Shown here: in pieces, positions 42,001 to 57,000 of the stretch
Position numbering within the stretch: position 1 is the first letter of the stretch
How the letters are laid out: each line of letters begins with the position of its first letter
Origin: Corbicula japonica
Lineage: Eukaryota > Mollusca > Bivalvia > Venerida > Cyrenidae
Reading direction: 5' to 3'
Assembly (NCBI GenBank): GCA_038501625.1
Contig: JAZAYU010000013.1
Coordinates: 3,286,001 to 3,350,000 of the forward strand
Length of the DNA: 64,000 bases
Program-made: the position numbers and the translations under genes
The notes under the pieces: model-generated
Told to the model about the DNA's origin: nothing
The model's input: the letters and a program-made list of their open reading frames with translations, nothing else
Databases searched by the model: none

Positions 42001-45000
42001 AAAATAAAGATAGGCAAAAATAATGGTGTCCCAATATTAACACTGCTCCAAGGCTTGGGTTACGAACTGTAAAAAAACTGACTAAAAATTGGGACATTAT
42101 GGTTTAATACTAGACCAGACCATCATAAATTTAACCCTTTAATGGATATATACACATTTTTACGTATGTGCGACCAGTGTTGATCCAGATCAGCAAGCAC
42201 ATCCATGCCGTCTGATCAGGATCTGCACTGGTCATATTTTGGTCAGAAATAACCTAATGAATCAAAAAGCGAACAGTTAAGATCCTGATCAGATGGCACG
42301 GATGTGCCAGCTGATCTGGATCTAAACTGTTCGCCCTAGCAATAAAGGTGTATCTGTACAGGAAAGGGTTAAAACTGTTTCTGACCTTTCACCAGAACAA
42401 AACAAGATTGAAACAACAATCAAACTTGAAACAACAACAACAAATTATTCAAAAGTGCCTTGTAAAAAATAACAAGTTAACTCACTTAATTCCTTTGTTC
42501 TCTTTGAGAACACTGAAAGAATAATTTTTTTTACAAATTATTATTATAGATATAAATTATTATAGATTTACCTTTAATTTTGTAATTCACCTCTAATTAG
42601 AAAACAAATAACCCTTTCATTCACAGTAGATGGGCCAATAATTATAATACTTATTAACATCGTCTTTCATTTATATACATATGCAATTATTCCATAACTT
42701 GAAAAGAAAATAAAACAAACAAAAACGAATTATCATATATGATGTTTTTTCTCTCTCTTTTTTTCAAAACATGATATAATACCTTTATCAAAGTCATCGA
42801 GCCAATGACCTGTTGATTTTGACAGTTTTCACATTTGTAAGAAACACTTTACAATAATATTTTAATACATCAGTCACCACAGGTATTAAAGTAATTTTAA
42901 GCTTAAATGCTACTGTATCGCTACATTTCTATAAAGCACAGCGGGACATCATACGCCTGAATCCCCGATGTCAATAAGATACCTACATGCCATCATACTT
43001 GCTTGCCGCTTCAACTAACGTGTAAAACTGAAGTTCGTATTCAAAGCCAACCTTTTTTCTTTTAAATGTGACCTTTTATGTAAAGCAAATTTGACATGTG
43101 ATGGAATAATATAAATAACAACCAACGTAGCACCCTAGGTTGTCTGTCTTGTTGTCAGAGTTTTCAGCGTAATCAAAGTTTCCATAGATCAAAGTTTAAT
43201 AAGAAATCATTGCCTTATTGAAATGTGATATTCAATTTCCAAATATGAAAAAACACACACAAACAAATAAGAAGATGACATGAATAATTTATCTTATCTG
43301 TCGGAAATCATCCAAATTTAATCCCTGACAAGATTGAAAAATGTCATCAGATATATGGGGGGCTAACTTGATTGAAGATTGAAATTAAAACTCATACACT
43401 TTCCAATGTATATATTACATGTTGTTTCTTTTGTATACCAAATCTTCTCAAATGGATAAATAATAAATCTTTGATAACTTATAAATCTTCAAACAGATAT
43501 ATCCTGTCCTCACACAACCAATTCAGAAGCCTGGCTTCAAAACACCCCCCACCCCCAACCCCACCAACCCCCGTGATGTACAAAATACAGATTTGGAGCA
43601 TTAAAAACATTTGTTATATAATACCAAATTACTGATGTGTTTGAACTGCCGGTTAAAACCCATGTTCACTTGATCGGTTTGTTCCGTCTATTCATTCGTC
43701 TGGTCGTTCATATACTTTAACTCTGTATTATAATCGACACATCTCTAACAGATCTACTGGCGTAAATAAGTTATGTCGTTGAGTGTTTCCCTATTTGATA
43801 GCTTTTAACTAGATATGCTGAACACTGTCATTTTTTGGTAAGTATTACGTTGATATGTTAGTTATTTTCACCAATATACAGAAGTAGAGTATTAATATTG
43901 AAATGCATAAGAATCGCTGATTATTTTAACAAGTACATTGATAATACAGAATTACAGGCTACCTTCATTTATTTAACAGCCGAGTATGTATCATTGGGTG
44001 CGGATGAGTTTGCATACCCCCCACATAACAGAAAATGAACCTACTCCAAAATTACAGCTGTACCAACAGTTTAATAAGATTAAAAAGGCACAAGTTTAAA
44101 GTAATTAAGATAATTATATACAATCATATAAAATCCAAAGATCAGTTTGGGACGAATCTAATTAATTCTACCAATATGTGAAGTCATCTTGACATTGATT
44201 AATTCGATATATGTTGCAATTTTCTTTTCATCAATGAAAAATAATTAAGCTACAGTAACAAATCTATCAATAATTTACATTGTAATTAATTACAAAAGTA
44301 ATCAGTATTCTGACAAGAAAATTGTGCAGTTATCAAGTTTTGTCATCTGACAACTGCAACAACCATTCATCATACAGCTGGGAAAGACAGAAGGCCTTCT
44401 TGTATTGTTCAGCCCACCAGTACTTGGGTCAAGGAATATATTTGGAAAAAAACATGATTTTTTTCTATAAAACCATTGCAATCTCTGACATTATGTAGGA
44501 ACTCAATTCCCACTCAATTCAACAATGATTTGTAAGGCTGGGGAGTATACTGAGTTGCAGTAAACTTGAATTGTGCAAATTATCTCTTTCCTCCATATAA
44601 ACACCTTTGATTGCGGAAGAGTGTACTTTATTAAAGAGTGTAGATCCAGATCAGTCAGCACATTCATACTATCTGATCAGTATATGTATTCTTCGCCTTT
44701 CTGGTCAGAAATAACCTAGTAAATCAAAAAGCAAACAGTGTAGATCCTGATCAGATGGTACAGATGTGCCAGGTGATCTGGATCTACACTGTTCTCCCAT
44801 GCCATATAGGCATTTATATGGAGGATTTGGTTGTACTGAACAACTTGAGAATCTGCTGTAATACTGTAAAGTTATGAGCAGGTTTGCTGAAAATTTCTAC
44901 AAACATCTATACATAGTTCACAAAGACATAAGGAGTTAAGTTCATGTCTTCATGGCTTACAAATCCCACAGATGTCATTTTACATTAAATATGAGCCCAA

Positions 45001-48000
45001 TTCCCAATCCAGATCAGTTTAATTTGAAATTGCTAATAATCAATTAGTATTTATGCTCCAGTCTATGACTTACTCTGACCCTGAAACATATATTTAAAAA
45101 TGTTCTTACATTACAGTCATATTAGATTTTGCATAAATCACTGGGTCAACACTCAATAAGAATCAATCGAGTATATAGGAGGCAAAAAAAAAACAAATTT
45201 CACACTGAAATAGATTCAGTAATATATTATTTTTAATAGATGAAGTATTTAAAAGGAAATCTTAATTCTATGTTTGGTTTTGTTAACAGAATAGTCTGTA
45301 ATGAATGGCTTTCTAGGCTCAAGATGAAATTTACCTCAATCTTATTTACAGTTATTAAAAAAAGAGACACACACCATAGGAAGTTCGTACTTATAAATGA
45401 ATTATTTGACGTCATTTATGAAACAGGTATTTATCTTTCAAAGGATCTTGACAACAAAATCAGCCAAAATATTTTAAAAAATTAAATACAGTCCATTCGC
45501 GATGCTACAAATCGCGATTTTACGAAATGATGGTATACTACTAACCAAGCGGCTGGTCCCGTCTGTATTCCTTCTTTATTCAATATAAAAAAGATGCAAT
45601 CCAGCGAAAGGTGATTTAACGAAAAATGCAATATAACAAATAATTATGACAGTCCCTTAAGCTTATTAGCAGTTTAATTAGTGAATTTTGGTCAGGCAGG
45701 TGATTTTCACACCTCTGGGAGCGACATCTGTTAAACTTTTGTATTGTTAAGCAATTATATTCTCAAGGTGTTGGGAAACAATATGATGTAAATGCGGGCG
45801 TGTTTGCATGTAACACAAAAAAATTTGTGTGGTTAAATGTCAAGTGTTTAAAATTGTACAAAATCTGAAACAATTGTATACCTAGACATTGACTGAGTGG
45901 ATCATTAGTCAGTGGTTAGCGTGTCTGCCTCCAAGAACAGCGATCACTGGTTGGATCCCTTGCTACTCCAAATAAACTTTTTACTAATAATTCAGCATGA
46001 CCTAGTTTACAACTTTGATTGTCATATTAATTTATTAAATCGGTATCACCATTTAGTGAATATTGTTATTGTTCTATGTTGTTAAATAATGATATAATTG
46101 AACATGAATGTTGTGCATTATTTTGTGTAATTTGAAAAATGTATTTAGATGAATTAATTGATGAAAGCATGTTATTTAGCAATATTAATAACAACATCGA
46201 AGATTTCTTTTTATTTTTTGACCTTGACATATGATTTTGCATAACTACAACAAAATATGATATATAACAGCGTTGATGATTTGCGGTGGTATCAACAACA
46301 AACTAACAAAAATGCGATACTACAAAAATGCGATTTACTGAACAATAAGCTTGGTCCGCTGCTTACTCGTAGAATCGAGAATGGACTGTATTAAAAAACT
46401 GATTTTCAAAGTTATGTTCAGTTAAAAGTATTCAGTTAGTCAGAAGTTCAAAACTTAAACATAATGAAATAATGAAAACAGAATAAATTGTCAAAATATA
46501 TGCACATGAATGTTTGTTGTTAAGAAATGTAAGTGTTTATTCCATAAAAAAGGTTTATTGTGTGTGCAACCAGTGTAGGTCCAGATCAGATGGCATTGAA
46601 CTACAATGGTTGCATCTTGGGTCAGATTATATAACCTAATGAATTTAATAGCAAACAGTGTACATCCTGATTAGAAATCTAAATGTATGACAAAGTCAGT
46701 AAACCCCCTTTTGCCATGGTGCATTACACATTGTCACTTTAGTGCAAAAATGTATCATTAAAATAAGAAGAAGTTATACCGTTTCTGCACTCAGGTTTCA
46801 TATTATTACTGGTGTAAAAACTTTTGGCACGGCGCATTACTTTTTGTCACTGGTGTAGTACAAATGTATTGTCACAGACCACAGTGTCATCTGATTGTTT
46901 CGATGAAATGCCATCAATGAATCCTACACCTTTTCTATCATGTTAAGAAACTTTATGCTTACAGTAATGAAAGGAATGCATTTGTCAGGGTTCCTAAAAT
47001 TTCAAAATCCCAATCGGACATTTGTGCCAAAATTGCCAATTCCTGACTTCTGGTCTGCATGCCCCGCATTTCACTCTCCCAAACCCCAGCGATGAATTCA
47101 CTTTGACATACGAAGATCGTATCATGATCTGTAATGTGTTATCATAGATTTTACTGGATTTGAATTATTATTTGATACTTTTCTTTGTAATTCTTGAATC
47201 TATACAAATAACAAGAATCTGCGCATATGCAACATTTATTTCAGACACCAAACATAAATATGGTTTGTGTTCATGGTATTCCAACTTATCTCTTAACCCT
47301 TTCCTTCATATATACGCATTTTTACGCATGTGCGACCAGTGTAGATCCAGACCAGCCGGCACATCTGTGCCGTCTGATCAGGATCTGCACTGGTCGCATA
47401 TTGGTAAGAAATAACCTAATGAATAAAAAAGCAAACTGTTTAGATCCTGATCAGACGGCACTGATGTGCCAGCTGATCTGGATCTAAACTGTTTGCAACA
47501 ACAATATAGGTGTATCTATGGAGGAAGGGGTCAAAGCTGATTGGTCATTTACCTTCAATCAATTAATTTAATTACCCATGACTTGACAAGCATTCAACAA
47601 CAGTTGTGGCCATTTCTTTTTTACTTTCAATAATAAGTAAAATTTAGTAAATATGTAATTACTAAAATCAAGTAATGTTTACTGTTACTATTAACAGTTG
47701 TGTTTATCGAAGTATTGCTTTACTCTCATGTTTATCAAAACATTAAAAAATGAACTGGTAATCATGGTTTAAAATGCAAAACACTTAAATATGACACCTT
47801 AAGTTGGTCATCAGGTGTGCCAGTATGTTTACATCTAATCATCTCCTACAAATATTAATCTTAAACTCTGTCTAGATAGGCCATGGTACCGGTATGAGTT
47901 TCACTCCTTTTTTGTTACAACTGATTGCGTTTTATGGCGTGTTTTAGTGTGATTATAAAACTTAAAAAGATAATGAAATGTAAGTGGGTTTTGAAAACAT

Positions 48001-51000
48001 ACCACACATGGATGCAAATTACGGTTGACAGTTTGTTTAAGTCAATAGGAAATTGGGCAAATTTCATGTTCACACAAGGGAAACAACTCTTCAAACCTTA
48101 AAATGAATATTCATCACAGTACTGCTAGGGTAATGTCCCATACTTGACAAGTTTTATACAAATAAGGAATACTGTATAAGTGGTAATGTTCGCGAGGATG
48201 TAATGTTCGCGTATTTCGCGATTTGATTAAAATCGCGAAATTATCAGCCAGCGTAAATTAGAGCTTATGTACAAGCAAAATTTTACCCTTACACCGGACT
48301 ATGGTAAAACAAAACATTATGATCATTGTACTTTATTACAAGACTGTATAGTATACCTGTACAAATTAAAAGCCATGTAAACGTACAATTAATACCAAAT
48401 ATCAAAACTTATACAAAATTGTACTAATTAAATTTTATAAACTAAACGACAATTCCTTTGAAAACTATTAACTGTCTATGTAATTTGTATATACATGTAT
48501 GTACATCGGTAAGGACAGTATCCCGCACTGGTGAAATGCAGATATGCAAGTAAATCATGGGCCTTCATAAGCCAACGTGCATGTATTGGCTTAATGTTAG
48601 TGTTATTAGCACATTATGTTTTAAACACGTCGAAAATGGCAAGCGCAGTTTGATCACACCTGCAACGTCAACAGGTTAAAAACTGCGGTCAGATTTCACA
48701 CCAGGTTATCGTTAATAATAGAGTAATCTGTTAAAAGGGCAAACAATTCATTAATGATTGCTAATTGACTGTCGGATCACGATGTTCACAGTTTGTCATT
48801 TAACAATCCAAGTTTTGGGTAGATTACTTTCAGTTTCTACCATTGAATGTTTTGACAACCAAATAATTGAGAGTGAATATAACGACGTGTAATTTTTACG
48901 AATTTCATGAAATCAAATTTTCGCGAACATTTCCGCACGCGAAACGCCGGCAAAACAGAAAACGCGAACTTTTACGCCAGCAAAATTATCCACTTATACA
49001 GTATTCACCAAACTACATAATATTTTGTGATGTCTTTAAATAAGGGAAACTTGATTAAGGGATTCATTTCATACAAATAAGTCAAAAGAACATTCAGTTA
49101 AGTGTTAAAATGTTTATAACATAGTGGTACATTTCTGCCATAAGAAAGTGGTACTGGTAGTCTGCCATATTATTGACATTGACTGTACGATATTCTAAAA
49201 GAAATTATCACACCATTGTTGCCACACCTTGATACTGACATAAGTTGATGTAATACAAACAAATATTACATGAATTAAGGAAAAATGTTATTAAGCGAGC
49301 CTCTTGCAAGCTTAGAAATTAATGTCCTATACAAGTTAACCATTTGTTGTACAACATGACATCAAAAGTTAGATTATTTTAACACATGCTTCAAAACTTA
49401 AGGTATAAATGAAATTAAACTTGAACCAAAGATATCTGCACAGGGAAAAGCATGGGTCATCTTTCCAATGCTCTTTTCGCATCATAAGCATAAGTTGTGT
49501 TTTTCTATCTTAACCCTTTCCCGTATAGATACACCTTTATTGCTAGGGCGAGCAGTTTAGATCCAGATCAGCCAGCACATCCTTGCCGTCTGATCAGGAT
49601 CTAAACTGTTCACTTTTTGATTCATTAGGTTATTTCTGACCAAATGCGACCAGTGCAGATCCTGATCAGACGGCACAGATGTGCCAGCTGATCTAGATCT
49701 ACACTGGTCGCACATGCGTAAAAATGCGTATATATCAAGGAAAGGGTTAAAAAATTGAATAAAGTCAGCTTCTGGAGTCTGTGTCCGGTTTGCTAACTGA
49801 TGTGTTTGTAAACAAGGCAATGAATGTACAGCACAAAAAATAGAAAGCAGCCAGTTGCAACAACTCTTGCACATTTGTAAGGTAAAAATATCTGTAATGG
49901 GAGTATTACAGGGAAAACAAGGATATTGAGCTTGTGATCAACGCTTGCTTGTTAATTTCGATGATATAGTTATTCTTTGTCTCTTTGGTATGATCAGCAT
50001 ATACATCAAAGCAAAACATTAAATCTCTGCTATATCAGGTAACGTGAAACTATTGTCCATGTACAACATGCGAGATACCTACCCATTCTCTTTTGTCGTA
50101 GCTGACGGACTTCTGCTCGCATTTTGCGTTTTTCACTAAAACTGGTGCTCTTTCGTAACTGAAAAATATATAACTTCCAATGTAAGATATGCAACATTCA
50201 GAATGATATTTTGCAACCTTAATGATATGATATGCAATGTTCAAAATAAAGTATCCGATGTTCAAGATACCAAGATAATCCCAATATTACAAGCCTCCTC
50301 CCGTATCGCGATATCAATAATCAAAATCACTATTAATGTCTAGGAAAAAAAAAAGTACTTTTGTAAGTTTTTTTATCAAGTCTTGCCTAAATCACACTGA
50401 AGTTAAACTTGATACAAAAAATTCCAGTTTTGAGCCCTAAATTCAGCTGAAATCCCAGTTTTGGCAATTTCAGTTATTATATATGTAATGCAACTTTAAT
50501 GGTAAACTATGAAGTTCAAGTTCTGCAATGTAGCATGTAATGTATGCAATGTTAAATAAAGAAGTATGAATTATTCCATGTAAACTATATAATGTACCAT
50601 TTAAAGTAAAATAATATGAGACAATTCTTTTGCACAGTTCTTCCATATAAGAAACACTTAATTAACCCTTTGCTAATTAACCATTTGTGTTTTGACCCCT
50701 GACTTGGAATTGATATAATTTCCCAGAAAATGGTCAAAATGTTCTTAAAAGATATCCTACATTTTAATTCAGAGAATTTTCAATAAAACCTCAACATTTA
50801 TCATGGATAGGTATCCACAAATCGCCTACAGAAACTATGCCAATTAACTGGAATGCACTTGCATAAATTTGCATAAAGTATTACAGCTATTCTGTCTTCA
50901 TAACTCACACTGACAACCATACAGCCATCCCCAAGAATGTTTACATAACTTAACCCTTGCAAAATCAGCTGATAAATTACAATTGAAAACCCGATAAATA

Positions 51001-54000
51001 ATGGCTTTATCGGCAATATTGTTCAAACATCTGCTGTTGGCTACAATAGCTGATCATCTGTGATCTCTCCCATGATAACTGTATCACTTCCTTACCACAA
51101 AATAAATTATTTAACTGCATATGTAAGTTTTCTTAACAGATGCATATGCTGATATAGATATTATGAGGTCTGAATAACTTTCTTTACCTTATTAAACAAT
51201 AAAATGTGCAACTGATTTTCAAAGCAGTCTGATCAGGATCTGCACTGGTTGCATTTTTGTCAGAAATAACCTAACAAATCAAAAAGTGAACAGTTTAGAT
51301 CCTGATCAGACGCAATGGATGTGACGGCTGCTATGGATCTTAACTGTTCACCCATGCAATAAAGGCAGGGCACGACAAATCCATTGCCCGGTTCCCGCGG
51401 GCTACCGATTTCGACCCTGCTGACTACCAAAAAATTTCAGCAAGTGCCCGCCGGGCCACCTTAAAATTCCCATATTGGTTGCCCGGCAAATCATCAATTC
51501 CAATAAACAGGAAACGTTATGACACTCGACTGTAAAACAACACACGCGGGTAATTATCGATTTCGTCACCTTTGACCTCTCGCTGTTAGTCTCGCACGCT
51601 CTGTTGTATGCTATCTATGTATTTAACCGAGCGTGAGGATACGGCGAGATTATGCGGTACTTTAATGTGTTTTGATTAGATTGACTGCAACTTTCACAGT
51701 TTCGGCTACCTAATTTACGACAGATCAAAGGTGTTTTTGGTAAGTATGTCAGTTGATTGAGGATGATTGGGTTAATTATTTAGTAGGTGAGAAAAGCAAT
51801 GGTCGGCGAGAAAATAAAAACTTTAAACAGGTGACAATTCGCAAAACATTTCATAATTGAAAATTCTATATAATTTCATAAAGATAACGTGTTACAAATG
51901 TTATTTTTTTAGTTGGATTAGTATTTTGTTAATGGAAAATGGATCGTTTTGTCATCAGAAGGCAAGTTATATGTTAAGTTTTCTTGCCAAATGCCGGTCT
52001 TGATGTTTTTTTTACATAAAATGAGATATGATATAAAATAATTTTAAAGAAGTATTTCTCCAAAGGCCAGTTGAGTTTCTGTTTCTAATTTTAATCATAT
52101 TGATTTAAAGTAGACCATATTCAAGCATGGTGTTTTATTAACGTTTACAGAATAGGCTAGATAAATTAAAAATCTGATGTTTGTTGTTTCAGGGGCAGAC
52201 AGTGAATGAGACTCTTAAATTCAAATATTATGCTTTTCTTTTTTTATCCAAAGGCAGGAATGAATTTAAATATTTGATATGATCATGCTAGAAACTTAAC
52301 TGGTTGCTGATTAATAAAGGGTTATTAAAAGAGTAGAAATATAACGAAATTATTTCTATTTAGGAGTGAGCCTTCGACTCAAAACCCATCATCAAATCAC
52401 TGCCAGCAGTCAACTCCCAAATCAGTGAAGAGAAAACTAGATGATAAAATCACATCAATGCCCAAACTACCCAAATTCTCTGGCAAAGAATATGACAAGA
52501 ACCAATGGGTTCCAACATTTCAAGTCAGCTGGCTTACTTCATATCCCTGAGTGAAACATGATCCCTGAAGTGATGAAAAGAATTACCTGGGATTTTTGTG
52601 TTGTAATAAAATAAATAAATAAAATTAAATAATCTGATAGATGTTTTAATATTGACTAGTAATCCAAACCATCCCATCATTGTTGTAATGTGTATATATA
52701 AGGTAATAAATACGCAACCGAAAAGTCCGGGCTACCAAGCAAAAATCCTGGTGGCCCAGTGGGCTACCAAGTAATTTCAGGATTTGTCGTGCCCTGAATA
52801 AAGGTATATCTATGGAGGAAAGGGTTAAGAAGACTAAACTAAGTCGACTTTCTGTCAAAACCTTATACAGAAAGTTTTAGTTAAAAGTAAATAAATGTTA
52901 AGTTTTTGTGTTGTTTTGCTTCTTTACAAAGAAGGAAATGAACAGATGTCAGAGGAGACAGCATGCTCGACTATTCGAATCATTTGAAACAAATGCAATT
53001 TGAAGATTAAAACAATAACAACTATGGCCATACATTCATGTGCAATCAGGAAAAATATTTACAAGTGAATGGTACGGGAGAAATTCTTTTCAAATAACAG
53101 AAATAATTCCTAAATGTACCATAAATATTAAACTGAATTGGGGAATAACTATGAAATATTTCTGAATTTGTTAGAAAACTTGTTAGTAATTTTTTATTAG
53201 AGACATTTACTTTTAGTCAAATATCAATCACTTCAGTAATGTTACAGAAAAAGAACTGAAATGAAAATATAATGGTAGTTTGAAGTTGATACCTTAAGTA
53301 TTTGCAAAGTTATCGATGAAGTGCACTTAAGTGAAAATATAAGTGAAACTAGAAATGTGTCCACGGATGCCCCGCTATGCATCATTTTCAGACACTCAAG
53401 TGCAATGATGGGAATAATACGCGATACACTGCCCTTTCATGGTGAACATTTGTGTCAAGTTTTTTTGAAATCCCTCCATTTATAATGAAGTTACAGCCTG
53501 GACAAGAAAATTCTATTTTTGGTAACAGTGACCTTGACCTTGGACCTTCAGGCTTGGGTATTGTGCGGACACACTGCCTTTTCATGAACATTTGTGCAAA
53601 GTTATTTTAAAATCCCTCCATTTATAACAAAGTAACAGCCAGGACAAGATAATTCTATTTTTAGTAACAGTGACCTTGACCTTTGACCTACAGGCATGGG
53701 CATGGTACGTGACACACCGCCCTGTCATGGTGAACATTTGTGTCAAATTATTTTGAAATCCTTCCATTCATAACAAAGTTACAGCCTGGACAAGAAAATT
53801 CTATTTTTAGTAACAGTGACCTTGACCTTGGATCTACAGGCATGGGTATTGTGCGGTCACACCGCCTTGTCATGGTGAACATTTGTGCCAAGATATTTTG
53901 AAATCCCTCCATTCATAACAAAGTAACAGCCTAGACAAGAAAATTCTATTTTTAGCAACAGTGACCTTGACCATTGACATTCAGGCTTGGGCATGTACGT

Positions 54001-57000
54001 GACACACCGTCTTGATATGGTGAACAATTATACCAAGTTATTTAAAAACCCAATAAGAAATAACAAAGTTACAGAGCGGACACGATTTTGCAAGAAAATT
54101 CTATTTTTAGTAACAGTGACCTTGACTTTGGACCTACAGGCATGGGTATTGTACGCGACACACCGCCTTGTCATGGTGAACATTTGTGCCAAGTTATTTT
54201 GAAATCCCTTCATTCATAACGAAGTTAAGGGCCGACTGTATATTTTGCTTAACACAAAATGTAAGCGAAAAAGGGGCATAATTTGAAAAATATTGGAAGA
54301 AGGGTTATGGGTCTTGTTGGTTATGATGTAGATTTTGATGGTGAAAATATATTTCAAGTTTCAAGGCAATATCTCAATTAGTTTTAAAGTTAGAGGCAAA
54401 ATGCATATTTTGCTTGACACAAAATATAAGAAAAAAGGGGCATAACTTGAAATATATTGACAGCAGAGTTATGGGTCTTGTTGGTAATGATGTAGAATTT
54501 GATGGTGAATATATATTCCAAGTTTCAAGTTGATATCTCAAGTAGTTTATAAGTTATGGACCAAAGTGCATATTTTCCTTAACGCAAAATTTAAGTGAAA
54601 AAGGGGCATAACTTGAAAAATATTGGAAGCAGAGTTATGGGTCTTGTTGGTAATGATGTAGAATTTGATGGTGAATATATATTCCAAGTTTCGAGTTGAT
54701 ATCATAAGTAGTTTTCAAGTAATGGACCAAAGTGCATTTTTTGTTTAACGGACGCCGACGCCGACACCGGGGCGAGTAGGATAGCTCCCCTATTCTTCGA
54801 ATAGTCGAGCTAAAAATGCATGTCTCCCCCCTGCCCCCAGACCCCTGTGACCTTGACCTTTGACTTACTGATCCCATAATCAATAGTGTTCTTCTACTCA
54901 ATAAGGGCTATTACCCTATTTAGTTTGAAGGCTCTGGGTCAAAGGGTACTCGAGTTAGTGAGTGGAAACGAAGTGTGACAGACGGACCGACGGACAGGGC
55001 AAAAACAATATGTCTCCCCCAGAGGGGGGAGACATAATAAAACATTTTTAGTGTTACCATCCAAATCAAGAAGATAATATGCAGCATATCTAGAGTACCT
55101 TTAATAGATAACGTTCAAAACTGAAACCATTCATTCAGATTATATTTGTTAGTGTCTCAAGTTTATCATATGTATGTAACTATAAGCTACTAATGTAGCA
55201 AATATGGTTAAATAGAAATCAAAAACAGAAATAAATATATACCATTTCTTGAAGCTTCGCTTCCTCCTGCATCAAGTTTCCAATCAGTTCAATTTTTCCT
55301 GTTGGAGTTAGAGGTTCTTGCACTTCAAACATGTTGAGAACACTGGACTCCTCATTTCTACCATCTACCTTATCGTCAGGTGCATTGATAACACTATCTG
55401 TTTCACTGACAGTTCTTCGTCTCCTCACATTGTCCGATTGTGATCGCTGGACAGGTCTTCTATTACTATCTTTCGATAAATTTTTATTAAATAAATGATC
55501 TCTTATTCCCTTGTCTAAATGTTCATTGATCTCTCTCACTTCACTATCTGAATCTGATTTATTTCCTGAGTTTGATTTGAGCTCTTTTTCCAAGTTCAGC
55601 AATTGTAGTTCTCTTCTGGCTCTGATAGCTTTTTTCTTTGAGTCTGACCTCTGAACCTTTTTTTCTAGACTCTTCTTCAAATCAGTGGGAGTCACTTTGG
55701 ATTTTTCAGTTTGATCATTACACACGTCTTTTTCACTAAAACTTCTTCTTTCCATCCTCCTTTCTTGAAGAAGTCGAATTGTTCTCTGGTGAACAGTTTC
55801 ATCATCTTCCGGATCAGAATCCTGTTTAACCGGAATCTCAGGCAATTTTCTTCTACCTGACATTACTTTATTAATTTTCCTTGGACTAGCATCACCTGGT
55901 GTATTTCTAGCATCAGCAGTTAAATCCAGTTTTGACACATTTTCACCTTGAATTTCATGTTTCTTCTCACCATCTTTAGCTTTCTTTTTATATTTCCTGT
56001 AATTTTTGTGTTCATCCGAATCAATTCTATTTTTTCTGGACAATCCGACTTTTTTCTTATACATACTTGTATCACCATGCTCTTCCATTGTCATAGCTTT
56101 ATTATTGGTGTAGTTAGATATTACATTTGTACCAAACTCAACTTCGTTTTCTCCAAGTTGAACATCAGGTTCTGTTTTCACAGGTGATAAAACAATTGTT
56201 TTATCCTCAGATTTAAGTTTATTGACATGTTTTTCTTTCATGGTGTTAGTGAAGAAAGTAAATTCCTGTAAATCTGTTTTAAAATCCCTTTTCTTTTTTG
56301 AATCAAGTTTATTTCTTAATCTAGTTACTAGGTTCTCATGTTTTGATTCTGGTTTTTGAATAATCTCTACCGGCTTTGCACTGTAAATATTTTCTTGAGT
56401 ATGTGAAGATTTCTCTGTGAAAATTCTTTCTGATTTCAAATGTTCTTTATTCTTTTTCTTAGATAACTCTTTAGCACTTGGAGGTTTACTGGCAAGTTCT
56501 ACATGAGTATTACCATTTTCTACTGTATAAGTATCCTTGGTAGTATTTGATTTTGAGGATTTTTCCACTTCTTTCTTGGCACTGTCAGTTAAATTGCTAA
56601 AAGAATCTACCTGAACAAGTTTTGCACTGTAAATACTGTCATTTGGTTTTACAGATAGTCCTTCAAATTCTTTTGAATTTTCAAATCTTTTAGAAATTTC
56701 TTCCACTTTAATAACTTTAAGGTTACCACTAATAATATCACTGATTGTATCACCACATAAGTCTGCTACTTCTATACCCTGAGTTATATGTGTTCTATCT
56801 GAACTTTGGCTACTTGAATCACTTGCATGTCTTACAAATCCCTGAGCATCATTAGAGCCTGAGTAATCACTTAAATTTTCAACATTTGCAGGAGCACTTT
56901 GCAACCTTGATCTTGAAACAGTTGAACTTACAGGGCTTAATTTATTTGTTGGTGAAAAAGCACTAGTTCTGTAACTGACAATTTTTCTAGGTTTCCTTGG

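Larger units (their letters stand above)
39282..50082. other. 10.8-kb phase 1 intron
   Basis: This intron lies between the second smoothelin-type repeat exon and the linker exon. Apart from the elements listed separately, 39282-40990, 42380-44570 and 47540-48160 hold no feature I can name. A C-rich tract lies at 43545-43573. Confidence 0.5.

Noticed and set aside
45240..45485. 81-residue plus-strand open frame
   Set aside because: It is AT-rich, with no recognisable domain. It ends at the boundary of a DNA element and has an almost equally long frame on the other strand.
45892..45972. tRNA gene
   Set aside because: The B box is mutated and the acceptor stem is not complementary; it was classed as a SINE head within another element.
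47227..47487. Open frame of about 86 residues on the plus strand, with similar frames at 15220, 37467, 41597 (minus), 49557 (minus) and 59114
   Set aside because: All lie within the TTAA-type MITE. They recur because the repeat happens to lack stops in that frame, and related frames occur in both orientations. They would be mis-annotated as a protein family.
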